Assembly (NCBI RefSeq): GCF_014284125.1 | Contig: NZ_JACOFX010000002.1 | Span: 496,001-560,000 of the forward strand | Direction: 5' to 3' | Length of the DNA: 64,000 nucleotides | Origin: Undibacterium umbellatum | GTDB lineage: Bacteria > Pseudomonadota > Gammaproteobacteria > Burkholderiales > Burkholderiaceae_D | In this document: piece by piece, positions 46,453-55,249 of the stretch | How positions within the stretch are numbered: the first letter of the stretch is position 1 | Layout of the letters: each line of letters begins with the position of its first letter | The notes under the pieces: generated by a model | Seen by the model: the letters and a program-made list of their open reading frames with translations, nothing else | What the model was told of the DNA's origin: nothing | The model's database searches: none | Translations under genes and position numbers: made by a program

Positions 46453-47235
46453 TTATTCTTTTTCGGTATTGGGGGTGAAGTCAGCGCCGGTGTTTGCACT
46501 TGCATCGTTGTTGGCAACAGGTGTTTCCACGCTTGCTACATTTATTTCTGTAGCAGTTTCAACTTCAGCTGGAGTTTCAACCACAGGTGCGATGACGGCT
46601 GGTGTGCGTGGTGCCGGGATGTGGAATATATCTGACAACGCACCATTAATGATGCGGTCTTTCAGGGTGTCGGTATCCATTAGCAGATCCAGCAGCGGGC
46701 CTTCCAGGATCAGGTCGGCCTTGCGTTCGATAAATCCTACGCGTGCCAACTGACCCAAGTTCATGTCCATACGGGTTTTCTTGCCCAGCTTTTCACCGAA
46801 GTCTGCCAGCAGGGCGCGGTAAGAGATGCCTATCGAAGTGTCCTCTGCACGCGGCATGGGTTTGTCTTTGCCGAACATATCATTCTGGTCTTCTTCTGCC
46901 AGTTGATGGGCTTCCTGCCGTTCGCGTTTGGGCAAAATAATCAAGGACCACAAGACCACCAGTAAGGCCACGCCATCGCGGGCCAGGCCAAAATTATTAT
47001 TCTGCCAGGTTTCTTTGGTGCCAAATACCTTGGATTCGCTATCGCGTGTCAAGGCCAGAGTGACATAGTCTGCATACACATTATCGACAAACTTCATGCC
47101 GCAGGCTTTCAGGCGTGTGTCGATCTCGGTACGAAATAACTCATCCGACAAGGCGCGTTTAACCAGCTTGTCTTCACGGCGCAGGGTCTGGTGCGCCAGC
47201 AAGCGGGCGATCAGGATTTGAGCATCTTCGATCAT
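46453..47235 (-). CDS. KITE-like subunit (MksE/JetB type)
   Basis: 260 aa. A winged-helix-like core at about residues 1-165 (EDAQILIARLLAHQTLRREDKLVKRALSDELF; NLGQLARVGFIERKADLILEGPLLDLL) with a Pro/Thr/Val-rich, low-complexity C-terminal tail (about 200-260). It should dimerise and bind kleisin and DNA, as MksE or MukE does. Its start overlaps the stop of the kleisin-like gene (ATGA), and its stop lies five bases from the SMC start; all three must be made together. Identity of subunit is inferred mostly from operon order. Confidence 0.75.
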   Translation of the reverse strand: MIEDAQILIARLLAHQTLRREDKLVKRALSDELFRTEIDTRLKACGMKFVDNVYADYVTLALTRDSESKVFGTKETWQNNNFGLARDGVALLVVLWSLIILPKRERQEAHQLAEEDQNDMFGKDKPMPRAEDTSIGISYRALLADFGEKLGKKTRMDMNLGQLARVGFIERKADLILEGPLLDLLMDTDTLKDRIINGALSDIFHIPAPRTPAVIAPVVETPAEVETATEINVASVETPVANNDASANTGADFTPNTEKE

Positions 47236-48617
47236 GGTGTTTCTCTAGTCTGTACAGGCGGTGCTGGTGGTGCGGATGGGTCGACGGGTGCAGATGGCTT
47301 TGCTTTACCGGCGGTAGTGGCTTCAGTAGGGGCACTCAGGCTGGCGATCGACATTGCCGCAACATGTTCATCATGCACCTTGTGCATTTTGTCTTTGGAA
47401 TTGAAGACCAGTGGCAGGCGTGCCAGTATCCCGGTCGCACCCTGCAAGGCGGATTCATTGGCATCTCCCAGCAAAGGCAGCATGGAGGCGCGGTATGAGG
47501 CAATCGAAAAATTCGACGGTAATAAAATATCCTGCAACGAGATAGGTTTTTCCGATGCATCAGCCTCAGTCAGCAAGGCCAGCCAGTGATCAAGCTCATG
47601 CAGGGCATCGCTATCATCATTGGCAATTGATGGTGCATTTTCACCAGCAGGCAAAGCACCGACAAGTGCAGAGACGCGGTGGCTCAGTAATTCGCTCTCG
47701 GCTACATCGATCATTTCCGATGGCGTAATAAACATAGGCGTCACCGGTTTGGCCAGCGCATCATCTGCTAATGCAGCCAGATCATCTTTTTGCAGCAACC
47801 AGGTTTTGATATCGGTAGTCGACAAGCCAGACTGACCCAGGTGCACACGCTGGCGTTCAATTTGGTTCAGTGCCCGCGAGAACATACCCTGCATATTCAA
47901 CAAGGCACTCTGTGCACGGCCTATCGCCTGTGCAGCCCTGTGGGTTGCCGCATCGGCACGGCTGTCATTGGTGATGGCGTGAATGATCTCCGAGCCTTTT
48001 TCTACCCAGTCGCAGGCGGTATGCCATTTTTGCTGTGCAGTGCGCAGCTGGAACTCCGAACCTGAGGCAATCGCATCCGAGAATTCTTCCGTCAGTTCAA
48101 TCAGGCGACCCAGCAAGTGATGCAATTGCTCCACCGAGACGCCACCAACTGCCTGGGCACCAGCGACCTGGGTGAGCATATAACTCATCTCAGCCTGGTC
48201 ATTGTTTTCTTCGACGTGCAGCAAAGACTCTATCGCTGCTAGTACGTTACGGGCTGTCGGTGCGATGCGGTAGACCGACTGGCTGGCATCCCAGATCAGC
48301 AAGCCGGTTGAGCGCAGGCGCGACAATACCGTCTCCAAAGCATCTGCTTCGAGATATCCCAGTTTGGCATTGATATCCGCCCGGCTCAGCGACGGTGTTT
48401 CCACATCCGCTGTCAATTCCCGCAAAACCAGCAGGCGCAGCAATACGCCGTTGAAACCGCCATGGAACAAAGCCGTGAAAGCCTGCAATACAGGCTGGCC
48501 ACGCTTCAGGGGGAATACAGCGGAAACGTCTTCGGGAGTAATACCAGGCTTGAAATAGGTCTGCAGAGCGAGATCGTCTTCGTTCTGAACCTCAGCTTCG
48601 TTACTTAAATTTTGCAT
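47232..48617 (-). CDS. kleisin-like subunit (MksF/JetA type)
   Basis: 461 aa. The first gene of the operon. N-terminal winged-helix-like segment (FNGVLLRLLVLRELTADVETPSLSRADINAKLGYLEADALETVLSRLRSTGLLI), a middle helical region (residues about 120-260), a further C-terminal segment and an Ala/Pro-rich tail. In MukF/MksF the two ends contact SMC head and neck; the pattern fits but this is the most weakly recognisable subunit. Stop overlaps the KITE-like start as ATGA. 178 bp of non-coding sequence precede it and should hold the operon promoter. Confidence 0.7.
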   Translation of the reverse strand: MQNLSNEAEVQNEDDLALQTYFKPGITPEDVSAVFPLKRGQPVLQAFTALFHGGFNGVLLRLLVLRELTADVETPSLSRADINAKLGYLEADALETVLSRLRSTGLLIWDASQSVYRIAPTARNVLAAIESLLHVEENNDQAEMSYMLTQVAGAQAVGGVSVEQLHHLLGRLIELTEEFSDAIASGSEFQLRTAQQKWHTACDWVEKGSEIIHAITNDSRADAATHRAAQAIGRAQSALLNMQGMFSRALNQIERQRVHLGQSGLSTTDIKTWLLQKDDLAALADDALAKPVTPMFITPSEMIDVAESELLSHRVSALVGALPAGENAPSIANDDSDALHELDHWLALLTEADASEKPISLQDILLPSNFSIASYRASMLPLLGDANESALQGATGILARLPLVFNSKDKMHKVHDEHVAAMSIASLSAPTEATTAGKAKPSAPVDPSAPPAPPVQTRETP

Positions 48618-48795
48618 GCTGGCATTTTAACCGCTTGCAGCCTGCTTGAATATTGTCAGGATTTTAATTTTTTCTGGTGCTACTTAAGAAAATGGATGTA
48701 ACATGCTTATCAAAAATACATTTCTTAAGACTTTGCAATAGAATATTGATAAATATACTAAATTTTTATTGCAAGTATATTAATGTCTGCATGAA

Positions 48796-49128
48796 TTAAT
48801 GCAGGCGCGACCTGTCGTAACGGTGTTCTATGATTTGCAGAAGCAAGACTTCACGTTCGGTTTCATTGGCATGTAACAGGCGAGTCACCGCTTTGCGCGG
48901 TACCTTGAAATAGCGGCGGCGGTTGGCGCGCATGTCCAGGGTACGCCAGCCTTTGCCAGTCAGCCATTCCCATTGTTCATAATCAATAGGTACGATCAAT
49001 TGCATTTTCAGACGTTTGTACACAACGGTGCTACCAAACGCCGGTTTTGGGCCAGGTGGCGGCAGTTCGCGTTCATGACGCATTCTAAAGATGGTTCTGA
49101 AGCCGTTTTTGATAACGTCAATTAACAT
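48796..49128 (-). CDS. small basic hypothetical protein
   Basis: 110 aa from ATG 49128; a longer frame begins with TTG at 49149. It is rich in Arg and Lys: RTIFRMRHERELPPPGPKP, WEWLTGKGWRTLDMRANRRRYFKVPRKAVTRLL. No signal peptide or membrane segment. I recognise no family. A nucleic-acid-binding or PilZ-like role cannot be supported. It follows the kleisin gene region at 178 bp on the same strand. Confidence 0.65.
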   Translation of the reverse strand: MLIDVIKNGFRTIFRMRHERELPPPGPKPAFGSTVVYKRLKMQLIVPIDYEQWEWLTGKGWRTLDMRANRRRYFKVPRKAVTRLLHANETEREVLLLQIIEHRYDRSRLH

Positions 49129-49465
49129 GGTGTTCTTATTGAAAAGCAAGGCGGTAGTAATTTGCTTAGTTAAACACTGGCATCCATGATTTGTATCTTG
49201 AATGCAGGCGGATATTTAACTGACTGTTTGCTGGACAGCCTGCAAATTGCTGTCAGCAGTAAATTCGAGTGAAATATTTTAGTCGTATACCGAGTATTTA
49301 CTGCAGTTCTCTTGTGTAAGTTTGTGTAATCTTTGCGCTGGGAAGTTACATTTTTTCACGTTTTTGCAGTTTTATTCTAATTTGCAGCAGCTTGCCAGAT
49401 TTAAAAGCAAGCCGCTGCTATTTTGATACTGAGTATTGCTGGTGCTGTTTTGTATTTTTTATTCA

Positions 49466-49654
49466 GGACTTACGCAAAATTGTCCCAGCAAGGCTATCGC
49501 TGTGGGAAACCGCTCTTGCAGGAGCGGTTCGTTACGTTGGCAGACAACATATTGTCTGAAACCCCAACTACACCGTAGCGACGAAGACAGTACTTTAGTA
49601 CGCGGCTCCTAGGAGAGGAGCTGCAACGCAGCTGGGGCGGTTTTGCGTAAGTCC
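49466..49654. mobile_element. 189-bp hairpin-rich element with 14-bp inverted ends
   Basis: GGACTTACGCAAAA (49466-49479) is an exact inverted copy of TTTTGCGTAAGTCC (49641-49654). Inside are hairpins AACCGCTC / GAGCGGTT (49508-49529, loop TTGCAG with an extra G pair), CAGACAA / TTGTCTG (49541-49558, loop CATA) and AGCTGC / GCAGCT (49619-49633, loop AAC). No coding frame. It lies in the gap 49129-49683 between a small hypothetical gene and the CAP/DUF4214 gene; the first part of this gap (49129-49465) holds nothing identifiable. Likely a MITE or palindromic repeat; the end sequence resembles some transposon ends (impression only). Confidence 0.7.
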
Positions 49655-49683
49655 AATTATTGTTGAGAATGATGTTCGTCGGA

Positions 49684-52113
49684 CTATTGGAGATAAGGCG
49701 TATATGCGATGCCGTATTGTGTAGCGGATGCTGTCCTGGCCTTGTTTTCCTGACTTTCTGTAAAACTTGCCAGCACACCTGCAAGGTCTATGCGCTTGGC
49801 TTGCACCTCTGCCTTCCAGTAATCATAGCCGGCCTGGTCAGGTTGCCGGCCCAGGATATTTCTATATAAAGTTGTCAGGAAAATATCTGTTGATGGAGTG
49901 GCACCATACAGCGTCTTGAATTCTGCAGATTGCATGAAACTGGCCGCGACATTGAGTAGGCTGGTCCCCCTGTCCATCTCCTTGATCCAGTAGCCTAGCC
50001 CAGCCAGGTCTGGCACGCGGCCAAAAGCTGCCTGGTAAATGCGATAGGCCTGACCAGGTTGGCCTTCGACATCAAATGCAACTGTCACGTCCTTGAAGGC
50101 GATGCGTGCAGAGGCTGGAACGGTCTGGGTCGCGCTGTTGCCAGACTTGTCAGTAATTGCATAGCCGCTGGCAGTTTTGGAGATCGTATAATTCGCCAGG
50201 TCGCCTTCGAACCCGGTGGAATTGACAGTGAAATTATGAGGTTTTCCCCAATGAGAAAAGAAGCGTCCCTGGTACTGGTTGCGGGCTATGGCGAGATAAT
50301 CCCCTGCTTTGGAAAAGGCAACACTGATGCTGCCCTGATTACCATTGATGAAGCCAGTTTGCTCATCCACCAATTGTGCAACATTGGCAAACTTGATATT
50401 GTTGAATTGCCAGCCTGAGATACCTGGCGTGGTATACACCGCGGCCCCTGAGTCACTAGTCACAATAAACCTAAAGTTGACGGTGCTGCCAGCATATTTA
50501 CTCAGATCCACCTTGATGTGGCCAGTCGCTTGTGGGCTCGATGTCCCTTTTTCTGAGAACACGTCAGACCAGGCGGCACCGTCATTGGTCGAAACTTGTG
50601 CTTTCAAATACTCGCCAGGTGTGGCATAGCCAGTTGTTTTATCAAATTCGACTTGTCCACCTGCTGCGATGAGCAGCTTGTTATTGCAGGCCAGGGCCTG
50701 CAAGCCAAAGTCGCCGTGGAAAAGTACGAAGTTGCTATTACCAAATGCGGAATAGCTGGTAGCGGTGGTGGCAGTCCAGCTTCCGACGCCGTTCTTGACT
50801 GTCCAGGTGTCCGGCACAGGTGCTTTAAGGTAAGTCTTCAATTCATAGCCAGACGCATCTGCTACTGGCTTGACCTGGAAAGCCAAAGGTGCATTGACCT
50901 TGACGCTGGCACCCGCACTGATCTGGGGTGTGGCTGCCCCTGGCGTAGCGACTTCCGGATCAAAAACGATCACATTATAGTTAAATGTATGTGCAGCTCC
51001 CGAGATGCGCACATCAGCCAGAGTCACAGAATAAGACTCGTCACTTGATGGCTTGCTCGCCTTGCTGCCATCGGTCGTGCCCTGCAGTAACCAGACCAGC
51101 GTGTTCTCGCCATATCCCTTTGTCTGGGGCTCTATGGTCACAGGGATATTGACCCCCGCTTTGCTGACGGTGAGCCTGGTATTTGAGAAATCAGCATCCC
51201 TGTATGAAAACGACCAGCGGCCATAAACCACCGGGTAGGGGATATAGCCTTTTGGTGGCCAAGCGATAAAGTCATCGCGCAGCTTAGGACGCGCCATAGC
51301 AGCATTATTGTCAAAGACCCACAAAGAGTTGGCTGAGTAAAGAAAGTTGGCGCTGCCGCCAGCAGAGCCAGGTACGCTGCCTGATCCCATGGTTTGGGTT
51401 TGTGGATGCAGCAACCACCTGCGGTGTCCAACTGCTGCATTATTGCCACCGCTGTCCGCCAGGTAGCCATTCGAAATGGCATCAGCGCCAGCATTACCCA
51501 GAGCCAGATTGGAGCGACCGGCAGCCTCGCCACCATCGGCAGTATAAAACTTCCAGTTTGATGGCGGAGTATGCGAGAGTTGCCCATTGACGCTCATCAT
51601 GAATGCCGCTTGCTGGCTCTTGGCTGAATAAGTGGGATCAAATGCAACGTTGGCGGGTACACCAGCCATGGCCCGAATCAGATTGATACGTAACAAGGTA
51701 GCGTCCTGATACTGCGTGCCGGGCGTGCCTGCCTTGCCAGTTGCGTAATCCCCGGTCCAGTTCATCGCGACATTGTCTGACTGCGGGTAGAGGGTATTGT
51801 AGGCATTTCTCACCATTTCCCGGTTTTGAGTATCAAGTACCAAGGGCGGCAGGAGGGTGGCCGGAGCTGGTGCAGGCCGGGACTGGATGGGCCAGTCTTT
51901 GTTGAGTGCCTTGAATTGCTCCAGAGTGAGCGGTTCATCAAGCTGTATGGTGGCACTGGGCTGACTTTCCGTAGTGGCAATCGCTACATTGGCAAGTGGC
52001 GCAGGTGCTGCCGGTGACTTGCTTGACTGTCCTTCCTCGGAGGTGCCTGCACCACCACAAGCCGACAAGAGTAGGATCAGCAAGGCAGATAGACAGGGTT
52101 TTATGTTTGCCAT
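49684..52113 (-). CDS. CAP-domain lipoprotein with C-terminal DUF4214 repeats
   Basis: 809 aa from ATG 52113; an upstream in-frame ATG at 52185 would put extra residues before the signal peptide. Lipobox LLSAC with Cys19. After a Ser/Pro-rich spacer, a CAP (SCP-like) domain (about 100-320: LRINLIRAMAGVPANVAFD, AAFMMSVNGQLSHTPPS, GHRRWLLHPQTQTMG) is followed by several beta-sandwich-like segments and, at the C-terminus, two DUF4214 repeats (YRIYQAAFGRVPDLAGLGYW and LTTLYRNILGRQPDQAGYDYW). DUF4214 occurs in large secreted or surface proteins. Probably cell-surface; function unknown. Confidence 0.85.
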   Translation of the reverse strand: MANIKPCLSALLILLLSACGGAGTSEEGQSSKSPAAPAPLANVAIATTESQPSATIQLDEPLTLEQFKALNKDWPIQSRPAPAPATLLPPLVLDTQNREMVRNAYNTLYPQSDNVAMNWTGDYATGKAGTPGTQYQDATLLRINLIRAMAGVPANVAFDPTYSAKSQQAAFMMSVNGQLSHTPPSNWKFYTADGGEAAGRSNLALGNAGADAISNGYLADSGGNNAAVGHRRWLLHPQTQTMGSGSVPGSAGGSANFLYSANSLWVFDNNAAMARPKLRDDFIAWPPKGYIPYPVVYGRWSFSYRDADFSNTRLTVSKAGVNIPVTIEPQTKGYGENTLVWLLQGTTDGSKASKPSSDESYSVTLADVRISGAAHTFNYNVIVFDPEVATPGAATPQISAGASVKVNAPLAFQVKPVADASGYELKTYLKAPVPDTWTVKNGVGSWTATTATSYSAFGNSNFVLFHGDFGLQALACNNKLLIAAGGQVEFDKTTGYATPGEYLKAQVSTNDGAAWSDVFSEKGTSSPQATGHIKVDLSKYAGSTVNFRFIVTSDSGAAVYTTPGISGWQFNNIKFANVAQLVDEQTGFINGNQGSISVAFSKAGDYLAIARNQYQGRFFSHWGKPHNFTVNSTGFEGDLANYTISKTASGYAITDKSGNSATQTVPASARIAFKDVTVAFDVEGQPGQAYRIYQAAFGRVPDLAGLGYWIKEMDRGTSLLNVAASFMQSAEFKTLYGATPSTDIFLTTLYRNILGRQPDQAGYDYWKAEVQAKRIDLAGVLASFTESQENKARTASATQYGIAYTPYLQ

Positions 52114-52359
52114 GTATGGATTGTTGCTTGCTTCATTGAGTGAAGTTTGCGGTAACTTGTACGCGGGCATACTTATTCTTTTCATATGTTATAAGTGCTG
52201 GCAATTCTTGGAGGTGCTGTTGATCTGTGCACTGATTTTTCATCAGCACCGGGCAGGGAAAAGATAGCATGGAAACCAATTCATCCCAAATTCCGCGGCG
52301 ACAGCATGCATAGGCAATCAATCTGGCGTGTTTTTTATCCAGGTAACAATAGTGGCGCG

Positions 52360-53256
52360 CTAAGCTGCATCCAAAAATTGCGCCAGGGCCTCAATGGCAG
52401 CTCTCACCTTTTGCGGTTGCAAGCCACGTTTCAAGGTCACCGCGAAAATGCCCGCCCCAGGAAGTTGCCATGAGTCCAGTACAGTCACGAGGCGGTTTGC
52501 CCGCAAATCCTGGGACACTGCATAGCTGGGCAAACGTGCCAGGCCCATGCCCTCAACAGCCATGTGCACCAACAGGCGCACGCTATCAGTCATGGCTGAT
52601 GGAGGCAAACTGACTTTGACGGTATGACCTTCCTTGTTCTTCAACGTCAGTGTGGTCGGGTCACTCAGGCGTGTCATCGCAATGATCTGATACCTGCTCA
52701 AATCTTCCGGGTGCTGTGGTATCCCGGATTTTTTCAGGTAGGCAGGCGAGGCGACCAGTACTTCATGCAGATCGGCGAGCTTGCGTGCCACCAGCGATGA
52801 ATCGCGCATCCAGCCAGAACGTATGGATAAATCAATTTGCTGGCTCGCCATATCGACGATATTGTCTGCTACCTGAATGTCCAGTAATAACTTTGGGTGG
52901 GCCCTGGTCAATGGATGCAGGGCAGGCAAGATGATGTTTTCTGCCACATCAGAGGCGGCAGAAATGCGCAGACGGCCTGCGATTTCACCCGAACTTTCTG
53001 CAATCAATTCCTGTGCCGCCTCAGCGGCTGCCAGCATGGCCACACATTGCTGGTAATAATCCTGGCCTACCTCGGTCAGCGACAGGCGGCGCGTCGTCCT
53101 GTGTAGTAGTCGCACCCCCAGTTCAATTTCCAGTTGCGAGACTGCCGCACTCAGCACCGAGGTTGCCAGGTCAAGTGCCCTGCTGGCAGCTGAGAAAGAG
53201 CCGTGGCGCACCACTTGAGCAAACAGGGCCATGCGGCGTAATTGATCAAATTGCAT
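52360..53256 (-). CDS. LysR-family transcriptional regulator
   Basis: 298 aa. N-terminal helix-turn-helix (FSAASRALDLATSVLSAAVSQLE; GVRLLHRTTRRLSLTE) and C-terminal effector domain (about 90-290). It is transcribed divergently from a DsbA-family gene, with 121 bp between starts, the usual LysR arrangement; it is the likely regulator of that gene. Effector unknown. Confidence 0.92.
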   Translation of the reverse strand: MQFDQLRRMALFAQVVRHGSFSAASRALDLATSVLSAAVSQLEIELGVRLLHRTTRRLSLTEVGQDYYQQCVAMLAAAEAAQELIAESSGEIAGRLRISAASDVAENIILPALHPLTRAHPKLLLDIQVADNIVDMASQQIDLSIRSGWMRDSSLVARKLADLHEVLVASPAYLKKSGIPQHPEDLSRYQIIAMTRLSDPTTLTLKNKEGHTVKVSLPPSAMTDSVRLLVHMAVEGMGLARLPSYAVSQDLRANRLVTVLDSWQLPGAGIFAVTLKRGLQPQKVRAAIEALAQFLDAA

Positions 53257-53377
53257 TATTCGAAAAATATCTATGAGATTGTTCTGTTTTACCGAAAGAT
53301 GCTTTCCATCATACGCACTTTTTCCCTTGCCGCCACTTGCTTAAAATAGCGACAGATATTCAAAACAGGAGCAAGGA

Positions 53378-54037
53378 ATGAGCATCAGACTACATATGAT
53401 TTTTGACCCCCTATGTGGCTGGTGCTATGCCGTCAGCCCCTTGCTGAAACGAGTGCAAGCCCACTTTCTTGGAAAATTGCCGCTGGTGTTTCATCCTGGT
53501 TTATTGTTTGACCAGCCGAATATCATCCCGCCGAGCTATCGTGAACATATCATTGCGGCTGACCAGCATATCGCCACCTTGTCTGGCGTGACTTTTGGCA
53601 ATACTTACCTGGACAGGGTCAGGAACATAGGCGAGCTAAGTTATTATTCCGTACCATCGGCAACAGCCGTCATGAGCCAGGCAGATGCATCGGGTTCCGC
53701 TGCATTGCGCATGCTGGAGAAAATCCAGCATGCGCATTACATCGATGCGGCTGACATCAGTGATTTCCAGGTCTTGAGCCAGTTGGCGATGGGTTTGGGG
53801 CTGAGCGCCAGCGACTTCGAGGCAGCGTACACGAGAGCAAAAGCAGATTTGCCAGCTCTGGCGCAGATGGCACATCGATTATTACGCCAGGCCGGCGCTC
53901 AGGGTTTCCCCAGTTTTGTTCTGGAAAGCCAGGGAAAATTTCAACGCTTGAATCATAGTGTCGCCTACCAGGACAGCACGCGCTTTATCGCGGAGATAGA
54001 ACAGGCGCGGGAGATAGCGGAACTGGCCGCCTCTTGA
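53378..54037 (+). CDS. DsbA-family thioredoxin-fold protein (FrnE-like)
   Basis: 219 aa; start ATG after GGAGCAAGG region. N-terminal strand FDPLCGWCYAVSPLL has the redox CxxC (Cys13, Cys16: CGWC) characteristic of FrnE/DsbA-type proteins, with the helical insertion typical of DsbA (LGLSASDFEAAYTRAKADLP) and the cis-Pro loop (GFPSFVLESQGKF) near the end. No signal peptide, so cytoplasmic. Such proteins act as isomerases or as small oxidoreductases; the partner is unknown. It is divergent from the LysR gene. Confidence 0.88.
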   Translation: MSIRLHMIFDPLCGWCYAVSPLLKRVQAHFLGKLPLVFHPGLLFDQPNIIPPSYREHIIAADQHIATLSGVTFGNTYLDRVRNIGELSYYSVPSATAVMSQADASGSAALRMLEKIQHAHYIDAADISDFQVLSQLAMGLGLSASDFEAAYTRAKADLPALAQMAHRLLRQAGAQGFPSFVLESQGKFQRLNHSVAYQDSTRFIAEIEQAREIAELAAS

Positions 54038-54136
54038 AGCTATTTGCAGCATTTTGTCAGTTGGTTGGCATAAACTCCATAAATGTAAGAAAATGATCTC
54101 CATACAGACTAAGACTGTATACACAAGGAGAACATC

Positions 54137-54208
54137 ATGAACATGACATTGACTGAATTTGCCACCCTGGGAGGCGGTTGTTTCTGGTGCACGGAATCAT
54201 TTTTATGA
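54137..54208 (+). pseudogene. msrA 5' fragment (23 codons)
   Basis: AAGGAG at 54125-54130 then ATG 54137 and a 23-codon frame ending TGA 54206-54208. It reads MNMTLTEFATLGGGCFWCTES then FL-stop; the GGGCFWCTE motif is the MsrA active site and matches the N-terminus of the intact msrA at 55250 (LGGGCFWCTE). The frame ends shortly after the motif, so the rest is lost. The ribosome binding site is retained, so a short peptide may still be made. The two copies differ upstream and downstream of the motif. Confidence 0.8.
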
Positions 54209-54355
54209 AAAAACATCCGATAAATCAATAAGATAGGTTTTTGTTAAGGAAGTTTTGCCATATTTTTGGCAAAAATTCTTCGACCCTGTCAACTGTTGCA
54301 CGACGAAGTTTGTCTTGATTGCCATGAAAATGCAGTATTCTTGATGGAATTCCCC

Positions 54356-54559
54356 ATGATCAATGGTAGTTGCTGTTGCGGCTCAATCAAATTTCAATTG
54401 ACTTCACCCCCGAGCATGATGGGCATGTGCCACTGCTCTCCCTGCCGTAAGGTTGGGGCAAGTGCTTTGGCATTCGTAGATAAGAGTTCATTCAACTTAC
54501 TTGAGGGGAAGGAATTTATTCAAGGTTATGTGTCAGCAGATTTTGGAGGGAACGGGTGA
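54356..54559 (+). pseudogene. truncated GFA-domain (CENP-V-type) gene
   Basis: 67 aa from ATG 54356 (an alternative ATG at 54341 gives five more residues). The first part matches the GFA/CENP-V family: NGSCCCGSIKFQLTSPPS with the CxC zinc site and MGMCHCSPCRKVGASALAFV with CHCxxC. The family is usually about 115-135 aa; the C-terminal half with the second zinc Cys pair is missing, and the frame ends in SADFGGNG. It is therefore truncated. The last codons contain a strong Shine-Dalgarno (GGAGGG) for the next gene, with stop and start overlapping as TGATG-like sequence. Confidence 0.7.
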
Positions 54560-55050
54560 TGCCGAGTAAAAGTCTAAATTCACGCATATCGGCTTATAAA
54601 GCCATCTTCTCGAATGGAGAATTCCAGCGGACCTATCAAGATCTAGTTGGTATTGTTCAAACTCTAAGAACTGAATTCTCTAAGAAATACAAAAGTGAAT
54701 ACTCGACTGCGAATGTGTTGCATGGATATGTAGATTTCACGTACTTCTACTTGCAAAATGATTACCTCAAGAAGAAAAAGCTAAAGCTTGCGATTGTCTT
54801 CAACCACAAAAATGCAAATTTTGAGCTATGGCTTCTTGGGCAAACAAAAGATGTGCAGGTTCTCTATTGGAAAAAACTAAGGGAAGTGAAGTGGGTCAAT
54901 GAGGGGGCAATGCCAGAGTATTCAATTTTCGAAGTTCCCCTACTTTTAGCCCCAGACTTTGATAACTCAACCAAGCTATCAGAGTCCATTCACAGTCAAT
55001 TTAAAACGCTGTCCAAGGAAATTTTCAACACGCTGGCGGCATACGAGTAA
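54559..55050 (+). CDS. hypothetical protein (possibly DUF7000-like) in the msrA scar
   Basis: 163 aa from ATG 54559, with GGAGGG eight bases upstream and within the truncated GFA gene. It is rich in Lys, Tyr and Phe and AT-rich compared with neighbouring genes. Pattern: YKAIFSNGEFQRTYQDLVGIVQTLRTEFSKKYKSEY, then a region with FELWLLGQTKDVQVLYW. I believe it is close to the family called DUF7000, but this is from memory and uncertain. No signal peptide. Its base composition suggests transfer. Confidence 0.65.
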   Translation: MPSKSLNSRISAYKAIFSNGEFQRTYQDLVGIVQTLRTEFSKKYKSEYSTANVLHGYVDFTYFYLQNDYLKKKKLKLAIVFNHKNANFELWLLGQTKDVQVLYWKKLREVKWVNEGAMPEYSIFEVPLLLAPDFDNSTKLSESIHSQFKTLSKEIFNTLAAYE

Positions 55051-55153
55051 TACCATTGACTTTTTTGTTGACACGGACACGGAACTTGACCTGCTTTTCT
55101 TTGGTCTTGTTCTGCCACTGAACTTGTGTTAATCCACGCGATAGGGCAAACAT
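55025..55153 (-). other. minus-strand protein-like fragment (unidentified)
   Basis: From ATG 55153 to TGA 55027-55025 the minus strand encodes 42 residues, and the frame stays open upstream to about 55213 (QKIAKDWGLPMFALSRGL then TQVQWQNKTKEKQVKFRVRV). It reads as a basic, protein-like sequence, perhaps the end of a larger gene such as a DNA-binding or recombinase protein, but I recognise no family. It overlaps the 3' end of the previous gene by about 26 bp and so is probably a remnant. Confidence 0.3.
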
Positions 55154-55249
55154 TGGCAGGCCCCAATCTTTGGCGATTTTCTGCCAAATTTTAGAGCACT
55201 TTTGACCGTTTTGTCAAAAGATACGGAACAGTCTGAAAGGAGAAATATT

